Under the pieces are notes generated by a model. That model saw only the letters and a list, made by a program, of their open reading frames with translations. It was not told the origin of the DNA and searched no databases. This document shows positions 43,534 through 51,986 of a stretch of 64,000 nucleotides of DNA, piece after piece. How positions within the stretch are numbered: the stretch's first letter is position 1; the number at the start of each line of letters is the position of its first letter. Position numbers and translations under genes: made by a program. Source of the DNA: Polaromonas sp. (GTDB lineage Bacteria; Pseudomonadota; Gammaproteobacteria; Burkholderiales; Burkholderiaceae_C); NCBI RefSeq assembly GCF_030689685.1, contig NZ_JAUYEY010000030.1:30428-94427 (forward strand). The letters run 5' to 3'.

Positions 43534-44496
43534 TCAGGCCAGGGAGCCGCCGGAGCGTGCCTCACTTGCTGCCCGGGGTGCCGGGTCTCGTGCAACGGGC
43601 AAGCCCACCGGGGCGCTGTCGCCCCGTTTGAGCCGGTTGACCACCTCCAGAAATCCGGCTATCAAGGGAGCCGACTGGCGCTCCGCCAGGCAGATCACAT
43701 GCACATGCGTGCTGATCGCCATGTCCGCGATGGGCAACACCGTCAGGCGCGAATCCGGCAAAAAAGCGGTCTGCGCCACCACACCGAGGCCCAGACCCTG
43801 GGCCACCGCTTCCCGTACCGCCTCCCGGCTGCCCATTTCCAGCGAACTGCGCACGCGCACGCCGGCCGCCGACAATCCGGCTTCAAACACCGACCGCGTC
43901 TGCGAGCCCTGTTCGCGCAGTACAAATTCCTGGCCTTCCAGATCGGAAAGCTGCATGTCCTTCAGGCGCGCCAGCGGATGCGTTGCCGCAGCAAAAACGA
44001 TCAAGGCCTGGCGGCGGTAGGGAACGCAATACACCCGTTCGTCATCGACCGCATGCAGCAGCACACCCACATCGTCGCGGTGGTCCAGGATGCCCTCGAC
44101 GATTTGCCGGGAATCACCCACGCTGACCGCCAGGCGGATTTTCGGAAACAGGGCGCGATAACCTGCAAGCATGGGCAACACGTTGTAGGGCCCTACCGCG
44201 GAAATTTTCAGATGCCCTTCGTACTGGCTGCGTGCACTCAGCAGCAGCAGCGCCGCCTGCTGCTCGGCGCGATAAATGCGGTTGCTGACCTCGTGCAGTG
44301 CATGGCCAAATGTCGTGAGTTCCACCCCGCGTCCACGGCGCACAAAAAGCTCCACGCCAAAACGTTTTTCCAGTCCTGCGATATGCGCCGAAATGGTCGG
44401 CTGGCGAATCCCCAGCAGGCGGGCGGCCGCCGACATGCTGCCGCTGCGGGCAGTCGCATCAAATGCTTTCAGTTCAGCGGAAGACGACAGATCCAT
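43534..44496 (-). CDS. ptxE: LysR-type regulator of the phosphite locus
   Basis: A 320-residue LysR-family regulator: an N-terminal winged helix-turn-helix (about residues 5-60, SMSAAARLLGIRQPTISAHI), then the effector-binding domain. It diverges from ptxABCD with 128 bases between the starts, the standard position for a LysR activator of the adjacent operon. In the characterised Pseudomonas stutzeri cluster the LysR gene ptxE is downstream of ptxD, so the orientation differs. The symbol is assigned by context; similar regulators occur in phosphonate clusters. Confidence 0.75.
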   Translation of the reverse strand: MDLSSSAELKAFDATARSGSMSAAARLLGIRQPTISAHIAGLEKRFGVELFVRRGRGVELTTFGHALHEVSNRIYRAEQQAALLLLSARSQYEGHLKISAVGPYNVLPMLAGYRALFPKIRLAVSVGDSRQIVEGILDHRDDVGVLLHAVDDERVYCVPYRRQALIVFAAATHPLARLKDMQLSDLEGQEFVLREQGSQTRSVFEAGLSAAGVRVRSSLEMGSREAVREAVAQGLGLGVVAQTAFLPDSRLTVLPIADMAISTHVHVICLAERQSAPLIAGFLEVVNRLKRGDSAPVGLPVARDPAPRAASEARSGGSLA

Positions 44497-44525
44497 AGGT
44501 TTGATCTATAGGTTAATCGGCAGAG

Positions 44526-44553
44526 ATGACAGTTTGATTAATACCGGTGTCAT
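44526..44553. promoter_or_regulatory. Candidate LysR operator between ptxE and ptxA
   Basis: Inverted repeat ATGACA, 16 bases, TGTCAT, 72 bases before the ptxA ATG in the divergent intergenic region. Dyads of this kind are typical of LysR binding sites. No convincing sigma-70 boxes or complete Pho box are visible. Confidence 0.4.
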
Positions 44554-44624
44554 GCACGCTGCAGATACTGGGTGCATGGATCCTCCACCGGGTTCCGTCC
44601 TTCACATCAACCTGGCCGACTGTC

Positions 44625-45488
44625 ATGAACAACACCCACGCTTCAGTTGCTTCCCGCGTTTTTCAGGCCGGAAGACAGGCACAGGTCGCGCTGCGCACAG
44701 AGGCGATCGAGGTCACCTACAACAACGGCACGCGCGCCCTGCATCCCACATCGCTGGATTTTGCGGAGGGTGAGTTTGTCGTCCTGCTGGGCGCATCCGG
44801 CGCGGGCAAGTCCACGCTGCTGCGTTCATTGAACGGGCTGGTTTGCCCCGGCGCCGGGCAGGTCGTGGCTACCGATATCGGGCCCTTGTCCGAACCGGCC
44901 AAGCTGCGCCGTCACCGCCGGCAGACGGGCATGGTCTTTCAGCAGCATCACCTGATCGGGCGTCTGTCCGTTCTGGCGAATGTGCTGATGGGCCGGCTGG
45001 GCTACCACAGCGCCCTGGCCACCCTGGCCCCATGGTCGCGGGCCGAAAAGGAAGGCGCGCTGGCCGCGCTGGACCGGGTCGGCTTGCTGGACCGCGCGCT
45101 GGACCGGGCCGACCAGTTGTCTGGCGGCCAGCAACAGCGAGTGGGCATCGCCAGGGCCCTGGTGCAACAACCGAAGCTTCTGCTGGCCGACGAGCCGGTG
45201 GCCAGCCTGGACCCGAGCACCGCCGAGCGCCTGCTGGCACTGTTGCACGGCATTTGCCGCAGTGACGGGTTGACGCTCATTGTCAGCCTGCACCAGGTGG
45301 AATTTGCACGCCAGTTTGCCGACCGCATTGTGGGCCTGCAGGGCGGCTGCGTTGTTTTCGATGGCACGCCGGCGGAACTGACACCGGAGCGCGCCCAGAG
45401 CCTGTATCGCGCTGCAGGCGATCCAGCGCCGGCCAAACGCCCCCTTCCCACCCTTGTCCATTTGCAATCCACCGGAGTCCTGTCATGA
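44625..45488 (+). CDS. ptxA: Phosphite ABC transporter ATP-binding protein
   Basis: A 287-residue ATPase of the PhnC/PtxA family: Walker A GASGAGKS (residues 56-63), Q-loop GMVFQQHHLIGRLSVLAN, signature LSGGQQQRVGIARAL, Walker B LLLADEPVASLD and H-loop IVSLHQVEFA. The frame is open from 44547, but the ATG at 44625 (MNNTHAS) fits the domain start better. It overlaps ptxB by ATGA. It drives uptake of phosphite in the characterised homologues. Confidence 0.87.
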   Translation: MNNTHASVASRVFQAGRQAQVALRTEAIEVTYNNGTRALHPTSLDFAEGEFVVLLGASGAGKSTLLRSLNGLVCPGAGQVVATDIGPLSEPAKLRRHRRQTGMVFQQHHLIGRLSVLANVLMGRLGYHSALATLAPWSRAEKEGALAALDRVGLLDRALDRADQLSGGQQQRVGIARALVQQPKLLLADEPVASLDPSTAERLLALLHGICRSDGLTLIVSLHQVEFARQFADRIVGLQGGCVVFDGTPAELTPERAQSLYRAAGDPAPAKRPLPTLVHLQSTGVLS

Positions 45489-46354
45489 ACCGTCGCCACC
45501 ATCTGCTCGCCCTCACCGTCCTGGCCACCAGCCTGGCTGTCCCGGCATTTGCCCAGGGCAAAGATCCGGCCAAACTGCGCGTCGCCCTGCTGCCCGACGA
45601 AAACGCCGCCACGCTGATCCAGAATGCCCAGCCCCTCAAGCAGTACCTCGAGCAGACCCTGAAGAAGGACATCGAGCTCATCGTCACCACCGACTACTCC
45701 TCGATGATCGAAGCCATGCGTTTCGGCCGCATCGAAGTGGCGTATTTCGGTCCGTTTTCGTATGTGCTGGCCAAATCCCGCGCGCCCGAGATCGAGCCCT
45801 TCGCGGTCGGCGTCGAGCGTGGCTCCCCCACCTACAACTCCATCCTGATCGCCACCGCAGGCGGGCCGGTCAAGTCCCTGGCCGACATCAAGGGCCAGCC
45901 TTTTGCCTTTGGTGACCAGGCTTCCACCTCCAGCCACCTGGCGCCACGCGCGCACCTTCTGAAAAAAGCCGGGCTGGACGGCACGAAAGATTACAAACCT
46001 GTGCACCTGGGCGCCCACGACGCGGTGGCCCGCGCGGTGCAGGCAGGCCAGGTCCCGGCCGGCGCGCTCTCCAAGGCGATCTTCGACACCCTCGTGACCA
46101 AGGGCACGATCGACGCCAGCAAGGTGGTGCAACTGGACCTGTCGGCGCCGATTCCCAACTACCCCATGGTGATGCAGGGCAACCTGGCGCCGGGGCTGAA
46201 GCAGGCCCTGCGCTCAGCGTTCCTGACGATGAAAGACAAGGAAGTGCTCAGGGCGTTTCGTGTGGATGGCTTTGCCGCCACCGACGACAAGGCCTACGAC
46301 GTGCTGCGTGAGACGGCCACGCTGCTCAAGCTCGATCTGGCAAAAACCAAATGA
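45485..46354 (+). CDS. ptxB: Periplasmic phosphite-binding protein
   Basis: A 289-residue PhnD/PtxB-family solute-binding protein with a signal peptide cleaved after AVPAFA. Binding-site motifs include ALLPDENAA, TTDYSSMIEAMRFGRIEVAYFG (residues 68-89 region) and FGDQASTSSHLAPRAHL, where Ser/Thr residues bind the oxyanion in this family. It overlaps ptxA and ptxC by four bases each. Phosphite rather than phosphonate is inferred from the adjacent ptxD. Confidence 0.88.
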   Translation: MNRRHHLLALTVLATSLAVPAFAQGKDPAKLRVALLPDENAATLIQNAQPLKQYLEQTLKKDIELIVTTDYSSMIEAMRFGRIEVAYFGPFSYVLAKSRAPEIEPFAVGVERGSPTYNSILIATAGGPVKSLADIKGQPFAFGDQASTSSHLAPRAHLLKKAGLDGTKDYKPVHLGAHDAVARAVQAGQVPAGALSKAIFDTLVTKGTIDASKVVQLDLSAPIPNYPMVMQGNLAPGLKQALRSAFLTMKDKEVLRAFRVDGFAATDDKAYDVLRETATLLKLDLAKTK

Positions 46355-47163
46355 CGAGTGCAACAAGCGCCGCGCGTTACACGCAGATTCTTTCGCTGGC
46401 CAGCCTGCGATCGGGCCGCCAGGCACGGCTGGTGGCCTGCATCGTCGCGGTTTGCGTAGGTGCGCTGTGGCTCACCGGCTTTTTCGACCTGACGCGGTTT
46501 GTCGAGGGTGCGCCGGCGGTGGCGCAGCTGGCGTCCGAAATGGTGCCGCCCGACTTTTCGCGCTGGCAGAGCTGGCTCAAGCCGCTGCTCGATACGCTGG
46601 CCATGTCGATCGCCGGCACGGCGCTGGCGGTGCTGTTTTCACTGCCGCTGGCCCTGCTGGCCGCGCCCAACACCACGCCCAATGCCGTCGTTTACCGGAT
46701 GACGCGCGTCTTTCTGGCAGCGTTCCGGTCGGTCCCGGAAATCATCCTGGGCATCCTGTTTGTGGCCGTGGTCGGTTTCGGCGCCCTGCCCGGGGTACTG
46801 GCGCTGGCGCTGCATTCCATGGGAATGGTGGCCAAGTTTTACGCCGAAGCGATTGAGCATGTGGACCCCAGGCCGCTGGAAGCGGCCAGTGCCGCAGGGG
46901 CCAGCCGCCTGCAAGTCATCACACATGCCGTGCTGCCGCAGGTGCTGCCACAGCTGGCCGACATCACCATCTACCGCTGGGAGTACCACTTCCGCGCCTC
47001 CGCGGTGCTGGGGATTGTCGGCGCCGGCGGCATCGGTTTCGAGCTGATGGCCGCGCTGCGGCTCATCAAGTACGACGAGGTGTCGGCGATATTGCTGGCG
47101 ATCCTGGCCTGCGTCCTCGTGGTTGACAGCATAGGCGCAGCCTTGCGCCGAAAATTGAAATAA
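46351..47163 (+). CDS. ptxC: Phosphite ABC transporter permease
   Basis: A 270-residue PhnE/PtxC-type permease with about six membrane segments and the EAA loop EAASAAGASRLQVITHAVLP that contacts the ATPase. It overlaps ptxB by ATGA and ends 19 bases before ptxD. A single permease protein would form a homodimer. Confidence 0.88.
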   Translation: MTSATSAARYTQILSLASLRSGRQARLVACIVAVCVGALWLTGFFDLTRFVEGAPAVAQLASEMVPPDFSRWQSWLKPLLDTLAMSIAGTALAVLFSLPLALLAAPNTTPNAVVYRMTRVFLAAFRSVPEIILGILFVAVVGFGALPGVLALALHSMGMVAKFYAEAIEHVDPRPLEAASAAGASRLQVITHAVLPQVLPQLADITIYRWEYHFRASAVLGIVGAGGIGFELMAALRLIKYDEVSAILLAILACVLVVDSIGAALRRKLK

Positions 47164-47182
47164 TGACATCCAACAAATTCCA

Positions 47183-48175
47183 ATGAGCACACGCCCGAAA
47201 ATTCTGGTCACCCAGCATATCCATGAAGACGTGCAGCGCCGCCTGTCCGCGCATGGCGAACTCGACATGAACACCGGCCCGGACCCCTGGCCCGCATCAG
47301 AGGTGATACGGCGCGCCGCGCAGGCTACGGCCATCATGGGGTTCATGACCGACCAGGTCGACCAAAACCTGCTTCGCGCCGCGCCGCACCTGGAGATCGT
47401 CGCCTGCGCGCTCAAGGGCTTTGACAACTTCGACGTGCAGGCCTGCACCGAGGCCGGCGTCTGGCTCAGCATCGTGCCGGACCTGCTCACCGAGCCGACG
47501 GCAGAGCTGGCCGTCGGCCTGGCCATCACACTGGCCCGGCATGTGCGGCAGGGGGACGCCTACGTCCGCTCTGGCAATTTCGAAGGGTGGCGCACGCATT
47601 TTTACGGCACCGGTTTGCACGGTTCCGTCGCTGCCGTGGTCGGGCTGGGCCATGTCGGCCGGGCGATAGTGCAACGACTGTCCGGTTTTGGCTGCGCGCG
47701 CATCCTCGGGGTGGATCCCGGCGCGGCGCCGCCGGGCGTCGAGATGGTGGCGCTCGAAACTGCCGCAAAACAGGCCGACTTCCTGTTTGTAGCCGCCCCG
47801 CTCACAGCCTCGACCCGCCACCTGGTGGGCGACGCGCAGTTCGAGCAGGCCAGGGCCGGCCAGCTCGTCATCAACATCGGGCGGGGATCGGTGGTGGACG
47901 AAGCCGCGGTGCTGCGGGCAATAAAAGCCGGCCGCCTCGGGGGTTACGCCGCCGACGTGTTTGCCTGCGAAGACTGGCAGCTCAATGATCGGCCACGGGT
48001 GATTTCTCCCGAGCTGCTGGCGCAGGACAACACCGTCTTCACCCCTCACATCGGCTCCGCGGTCCACAGGGTGCGAGTGGCCATCGAGCAAAGTGCCGCC
48101 GACAACATCATTGCGGTGCTGCAGGGCAGAAACCCTCCCGACGCCATCAACATGCCGCACAAAGTCGCTGCCTGA
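47183..48175 (+). CDS. ptxD: Phosphite dehydrogenase (NAD-dependent)
   Basis: A 330-residue D-2-hydroxyacid dehydrogenase-family enzyme that oxidises phosphite to phosphate with NAD+. It closely resembles the P. stutzeri enzyme as I remember it: VACALKGFDNFDVQACT with Lys78, PTAELAVGLAITLARH, the nucleotide motif GLGHVG (154-159), catalytic Arg234 (NIGRGSVVDE), Glu263 (ACEDW) and His289 (TPHIGSAV). Asp178 sits where an acidic residue (Glu175) gives NAD over NADP preference. It is the last gene of ptxABCD and is followed by a terminator. Confidence 0.92.
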   Translation: MSTRPKILVTQHIHEDVQRRLSAHGELDMNTGPDPWPASEVIRRAAQATAIMGFMTDQVDQNLLRAAPHLEIVACALKGFDNFDVQACTEAGVWLSIVPDLLTEPTAELAVGLAITLARHVRQGDAYVRSGNFEGWRTHFYGTGLHGSVAAVVGLGHVGRAIVQRLSGFGCARILGVDPGAAPPGVEMVALETAAKQADFLFVAAPLTASTRHLVGDAQFEQARAGQLVINIGRGSVVDEAAVLRAIKAGRLGGYAADVFACEDWQLNDRPRVISPELLAQDNTVFTPHIGSAVHRVRVAIEQSAADNIIAVLQGRNPPDAINMPHKVAA

Positions 48176-48214
48176 GTAGCGCAGGGCACTCCGCCTGCGA
48201 CCCCGCGCACGCAA

Positions 48215-48250
48215 CAAAAAACCCGCAGGGCTCGCGCCCTGCGGGTTTTT
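48215..48250. terminator. Bidirectional terminator between ptxD and the MBL-fold gene
   Basis: The same stem as 43085-43125 (arms ACCCGCAGGGC/GCCCTGCGGGT), with A-run left and T-run right; it serves both convergent genes. Confidence 0.9.
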
Positions 48251-48265
48251 GTTGCAGGTTCAGAA

Positions 48266-49246
48266 TCAGGCGACCGGCTTGAAGTCGTAACCGTTGCCCA
48301 GCTTCTCGATGCGGCCAAACGCCGGGAAGGGGAAGTGGAAACCACCGGCGGTCATATTCTCTTGCACCGTCATCTCGAAGACCTTTCGACGCACCTCGCG
48401 CGCAGCGGCAGCATCCATATCAAACACCACGGCCATGTCGGGATTGCGGGCGAACAGCTGCGGGATGTTGGTCAGGTCGGCCAGGTAGGCGAACTTAAAG
48501 CGGTAGCTCTGCGCCACGAACAGGGTGTGACCCGGCGTGTGTCCGAAGGCGGCGACCGACTTGAGGCTGTTCGCACCACGGATGATCTCGGTCCCCGGCA
48601 CGAACTTGACCAGACGGTCTGCCCCCAGTCCGCCCATGACACGGCGCACATTCGCGAAGGCGCCCTTCATCGCTTCGGGAGCGGCAGCCATACGAGCGTC
48701 GTCCATCCAGAAGTCGTACTCCACCGTCGGGACCATGATCTTGGCGTTCGGGAACACCAGCTGGCCGGCCTTGTTGCGTACGCCGTTGATGTGGTCGCCA
48801 TGGAAGTGACTCAGGATCACGGTGTCGATGTCCTCCACCTTGTAGCCCGCTGCATTCAGGTTGCTAACCAGCCGGCCCGTGGTCGGTCCACCGTTGTCAG
48901 AAAAACCGGTGTCGATCAGCACGCGGCGGTTGCCCATGACGATCAGGAAGGCGGTGTAGGGCACATCGATGTAATCGGTGGGCAGATTCTGCGAACGCAG
49001 CAGCGCCTGCACCTGGTCCAGCGGCGTGTTGCGCACAAACTCTGCAGCCAGGGGGCGGCGGGTCACGCCGTCATTGAGCGCGATAACCTCCATGTCACCC
49101 ATCTGCTGGCGGCGATAACCCACCTGGACCACGCTGGGTGCGCCAAAATTCGGGGCGTTTTGCGCCACCAGGGGAACGAAGGATCCGGCCAGGTAGGCGG
49201 CGGCAGCGGCGCCCCCTCCGACAAGCAGGTCACGGCGATTGATCAT
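48266..49246 (-). CDS. Exported metallo-beta-lactamase-fold hydrolase
   Basis: A 326-residue MBL-fold protein. The N-terminus MINRRDLLVGGGAAAAAYLA is a Tat-type signal, so it is probably exported folded with its metals. The zinc-binding HXHXDH motif is His147-Phe-His-Gly-Asp-His152 (SHFHGDHINGV), later ligands are in FGHTPGH, and Asp in YLADLTN bridges. Related proteins hydrolyse lactones, methyl parathion or similar esters. Here the substrate is unknown. It is convergent with ptxD and appears to be a single-gene unit. Confidence 0.87.
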   Translation of the reverse strand: MINRRDLLVGGGAAAAAYLAGSFVPLVAQNAPNFGAPSVVQVGYRRQQMGDMEVIALNDGVTRRPLAAEFVRNTPLDQVQALLRSQNLPTDYIDVPYTAFLIVMGNRRVLIDTGFSDNGGPTTGRLVSNLNAAGYKVEDIDTVILSHFHGDHINGVRNKAGQLVFPNAKIMVPTVEYDFWMDDARMAAAPEAMKGAFANVRRVMGGLGADRLVKFVPGTEIIRGANSLKSVAAFGHTPGHTLFVAQSYRFKFAYLADLTNIPQLFARNPDMAVVFDMDAAAAREVRRKVFEMTVQENMTAGGFHFPFPAFGRIEKLGNGYDFKPVA

Positions 49247-49356
49247 TTTTATAGCTCCTGAGTCATGGGTTGAAGAAACCCATGAATGCTCTCCGACTCA
49301 GGCAGCGACCGCCCGCGGCGCCCTGATTACCCGGCGGCGGTTTGGGGGAATCCGGG

Positions 49357-50937
49357 TTATTCAGGCGATTGCAGCCGCTGCAGCAAGCCGGCCGTGGAAC
49401 CATCGAGCCCGGCCGCATCACCCGAGTCCAGCCGGCTTTCCAGGGCTTTGGCCAGCACCTTCCCCAGCTCGACCCCCCACTGGTCGAAACTGTTGAGGCC
49501 CCAGATCGCACCGCTGACAAACACGCGGTGCTCCTGCAACGCGATCAGGGCGCCCAGGCTGGCCGGGGTCAGTTCTTCCAGCATGAGAAAGGTGCTGGGC
49601 CGGTTGCCCGAGAAATGTTTGTGCCCACCCACGTCGCTTTTTCCCTGCATCAGCGCCTGGGCCTGGGCCAGCACATTGGCCAGCAGCTTGTTGTGGTGGC
49701 CCGGCAGGCTGCGCGCAGCGCGCTTGACGGCAACAAACTCGACCGGCACCACTTCGGTGCCCTGGTGCAGCATCTGGAAATAGGCATGCTGGCCATTGGT
49801 GCCGGGTTCGCCCCAGAGCACGGGCGCCGTCGCAAACGGCAGGGCCTGGCCGTTCAGGTCAACGCGTTTGCCGTTGCTCTCCATCTCGAGTTGCTGCAGA
49901 TAGGCCGGCAGGCGGCGCAAGGCGCTGCTGTAAGGCGCAATGCTGCGGCTGGTGAAACCGTGGAAGTTGCGGTACCAGACATCAAGCAGGCCCAGGCGCA
50001 CCGGCAGGTTTTGAGCGAGGGGCGCGCTGCGGAAGTGTTCGTCCATCGCATGGGCGCCGGCCAGGAAATCCCGGAATCCCTGCGCGCCAATCGCCATCGC
50101 CAGTGGCAGACCAATTGCCGACCACAAGGAATAGCGGCCGCCGACCCAGTCCCAGAAGCCGAAGGTGGTGCTGACGCCGAAAGCTTTCGCCGCCGCCACG
50201 TTGGTCGTCAGCGCGGCAAAATGACCGGCGATGTCTGTGCCACCCTGCGCTTCAAACCAGTGTTTCGCCGAGCCGGCATTGGTCATGGTCTCGGTGGTGG
50301 TGAAAGTCTTGGAGGCAATCAGAAACAGCGTGTTGTGCGGCTTGAGTTGCGCCAGCACACCGGCGAGTTCCTGACCGTCGATGTTGGAGACAAAGTGCAG
50401 GCGCTTGCCGAGTTGACGAAATTCTTCCAGCGCCAACACCGCCATCTGCGGCCCCAGGTCGGAGCCGCCAATACCTATATTGACAATGTCGGTGATGGCC
50501 GCGTCATGCCGCACCTGCTCGGCATAAGCCAACATGGCATCCAGCGTCCGGTGCATCTCTGCCAACTCATTTGCTATGTTTTCAGGAGCTGCTTGCGCCC
50601 GTCCAGTATGGGCTGGGGCCGGATTTCGCAATAAAAAATGCAAAACTGCTCGGTTTTCAGTGCGGTTGATGGCCTCACCGGCAAACATCGCGTCGCGGCG
50701 ATCCTCAAGCCCGCACTGGCGCGCGAGGTCCAGCAGCAGGCTTTGCGTTTGCACGTCAATCAGGTTTTTCGACAGGTCGGCAAACACATGGGGCGCGTCC
50801 TGGCTGAATTCCGCAAAACGCTGCGGGTTGGTAGCAAACGCCTCTCGCAGGTCAAAGGTTTTGGCGTTCGCCGCGTACAGCGCCCGCAGCGCCGCCCAGG
50901 CGGGTGTGCGGTCGCAGCGGATCATGGCTTCACTCAT
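49357..50937 (-). CDS. pgi: Glucose-6-phosphate isomerase
   Basis: A 526-residue glycolytic/gluconeogenic enzyme. Motifs: [57 protein letters not shown] and the C-terminal signature [14 protein letters not shown]. It overlaps tal by ATGA (tal first). A dispersed repeat lies in frame at 50572-50630 and encodes the segment around [18 protein letters not shown], between LHFLLR and the [12 protein letters not shown] motif, replacing a variable loop. The frame stays intact. Confidence 0.95.
   Translation of the reverse strand: MSEAMIRCDRTPAWAALRALYAANAKTFDLREAFATNPQRFAEFSQDAPHVFADLSKNLIDVQTQSLLLDLARQCGLEDRRDAMFAGEAINRTENRAVLHFLLRNPAPAHTGRAQAAPENIANELAEMHRTLDAMLAYAEQVRHDAAITDIVNIGIGGSDLGPQMAVLALEEFRQLGKRLHFVSNIDGQELAGVLAQLKPHNTLFLIASKTFTTTETMTNAGSAKHWFEAQGGTDIAGHFAALTTNVAAAKAFGVSTTFGFWDWVGGRYSLWSAIGLPLAMAIGAQGFRDFLAGAHAMDEHFRSAPLAQNLPVRLGLLDVWYRNFHGFTSRSIAPYSSALRRLPAYLQQLEMESNGKRVDLNGQALPFATAPVLWGEPGTNGQHAYFQMLHQGTEVVPVEFVAVKRAARSLPGHHNKLLANVLAQAQALMQGKSDVGGHKHFSGNRPSTFLMLEELTPASLGALIALQEHRVFVSGAIWGLNSFDQWGVELGKVLAKALESRLDSGDAAGLDGSTAGLLQRLQSPE
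50572..50630 (+). repeat. 55-bp dispersed palindromic repeat, copy C (inside pgi)
   Basis: TTGCTATGTTTTCAGGAGCT, GCTTGCGCCCGTCC, ATGGGCTGGGGCCGGATTTC: the most complete copy by block order. It lies antisense inside the pgi reading frame without breaking it. Confidence 0.7.
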
Positions 50938-51884
50938 GCGGCGGCCAGCATCAATTTTTCGAGCTTCACCGCATCCGCCGCAAACGCGCGTATGCCTTCG
51001 GCCAGTTTTTCAGTGGCCATGGCGTCTTCATTGAGGGCGTAGCGGAAGGTCACCTCGTCAAAATCGACGGCGGGCAAATCCAGCGCCTGGGCGGCTTTGG
51101 CGTCCAGTGCGGGCTGCAGCGGCGCCTCGCTGGCGGCGAGCTGGGCCAGCAGTTCCGGGCTGATGGTGAGCAGGTCGCAGCCGGCCAGCGCGGTGATCTG
51201 CCCGATGTTGCGAAAACTTGCGCCCATGACCTCGGTGGCAATGCCGAAATGTTTGTAATGGTTGTAGATCTCGCGCACCGACAACACGCCCGGATCATTG
51301 GCACCCGACTTGGCGGCCTCGTCCCAGGCAGCGCCGCCCGACTTTTTGTACCAGTCGTAAATACGCCCGACAAAAGGCGAGATCAGTTGTACCTTCGCCT
51401 GGCCGCAGGCCACGGCCTGGCAGAAGGAAAACAGCAGGGTCAGGTTGGTGTGGATGCCACGGTCCTCGAGCCGGCGCGCGGCCTCAATGCCTTCCCAGGT
51501 CGCCGCCACCTTAATCAGCACGCGGTCGATGTGGATGCCTTCAGCTTCGTACAGCTCGATGATGCGCTCGCCACGGGTGAAGGTGGCGTTGCTGTCAAAG
51601 CTCAGGCGGGCATCGACCTCGGTCGAGACGCGGCCGGGGATGATGGACAGGATCTCGCAGCCGAAGCGCACCAGCAGGCGGTCCATGGTTTCGTCGAGGG
51701 CCCGGCTGCGGAACTTGGCCATGGTGTCCAGCAGCAGCGGCTGGTACTCGGGCTTTTGCACGGCTTTGAGGATCAGCGACGGGTTGGTGGTCGCATCCTG
51801 CGGCTTGAAGGCGTCGAGCTGTTTGAAATCACCGGTGTCGGCAACCACGGTGGTGAACTGTTTGAGAGCGTCGAGTTGGTTCAT
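50934..51884 (-). CDS. tal: Transaldolase
   Basis: A 316-residue TalB-type enzyme of the pentose phosphate pathway. Motifs: [31 protein letters not shown] and the Schiff-base lysine in [16 protein letters not shown] (Lys in LIKVA), then [12 protein letters not shown]. The frame is open far upstream, antisense to zwf, but MNQLDALKQ at 51884 is the standard start. It overlaps pgi and diverges from zwf. Confidence 0.96.
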   Translation of the reverse strand: MNQLDALKQFTTVVADTGDFKQLDAFKPQDATTNPSLILKAVQKPEYQPLLLDTMAKFRSRALDETMDRLLVRFGCEILSIIPGRVSTEVDARLSFDSNATFTRGERIIELYEAEGIHIDRVLIKVAATWEGIEAARRLEDRGIHTNLTLLFSFCQAVACGQAKVQLISPFVGRIYDWYKKSGGAAWDEAAKSGANDPGVLSVREIYNHYKHFGIATEVMGASFRNIGQITALAGCDLLTISPELLAQLAASEAPLQPALDAKAAQALDLPAVDFDEVTFRYALNEDAMATEKLAEGIRAFAADAVKLEKLMLAAA

Positions 51885-51962
51885 GGTCGAAGTGTAGATG
51901 TCTGGCGCCGGCAGGCCTGTCGGCGGGGGCCCTGATTGAGTTACGATTATGCGCACAGAATA

Positions 51963-51977
51963 TGAAACTTTATTACA
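51963..51977. promoter_or_regulatory. Candidate HexR operator at zwf / tal
   Basis: TGAAACTTTATTACA matches 13 of 15 positions of the HexR consensus TGTARTWWWWYTACA as I recall it. It lies in the divergent zwf/tal-pgi region, nine bases before the zwf start, and a hexR-type gene follows zwf. Confidence 0.55.
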
Positions 51978-51986
51978 TGGCGATTG

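Noticed and set aside
44497..44624. Pho box upstream of ptxA
   Set aside because: Only single CTGTCAT-like halves in opposite orientation are present; a Pho box needs direct 7-base repeats at 11-base spacing.
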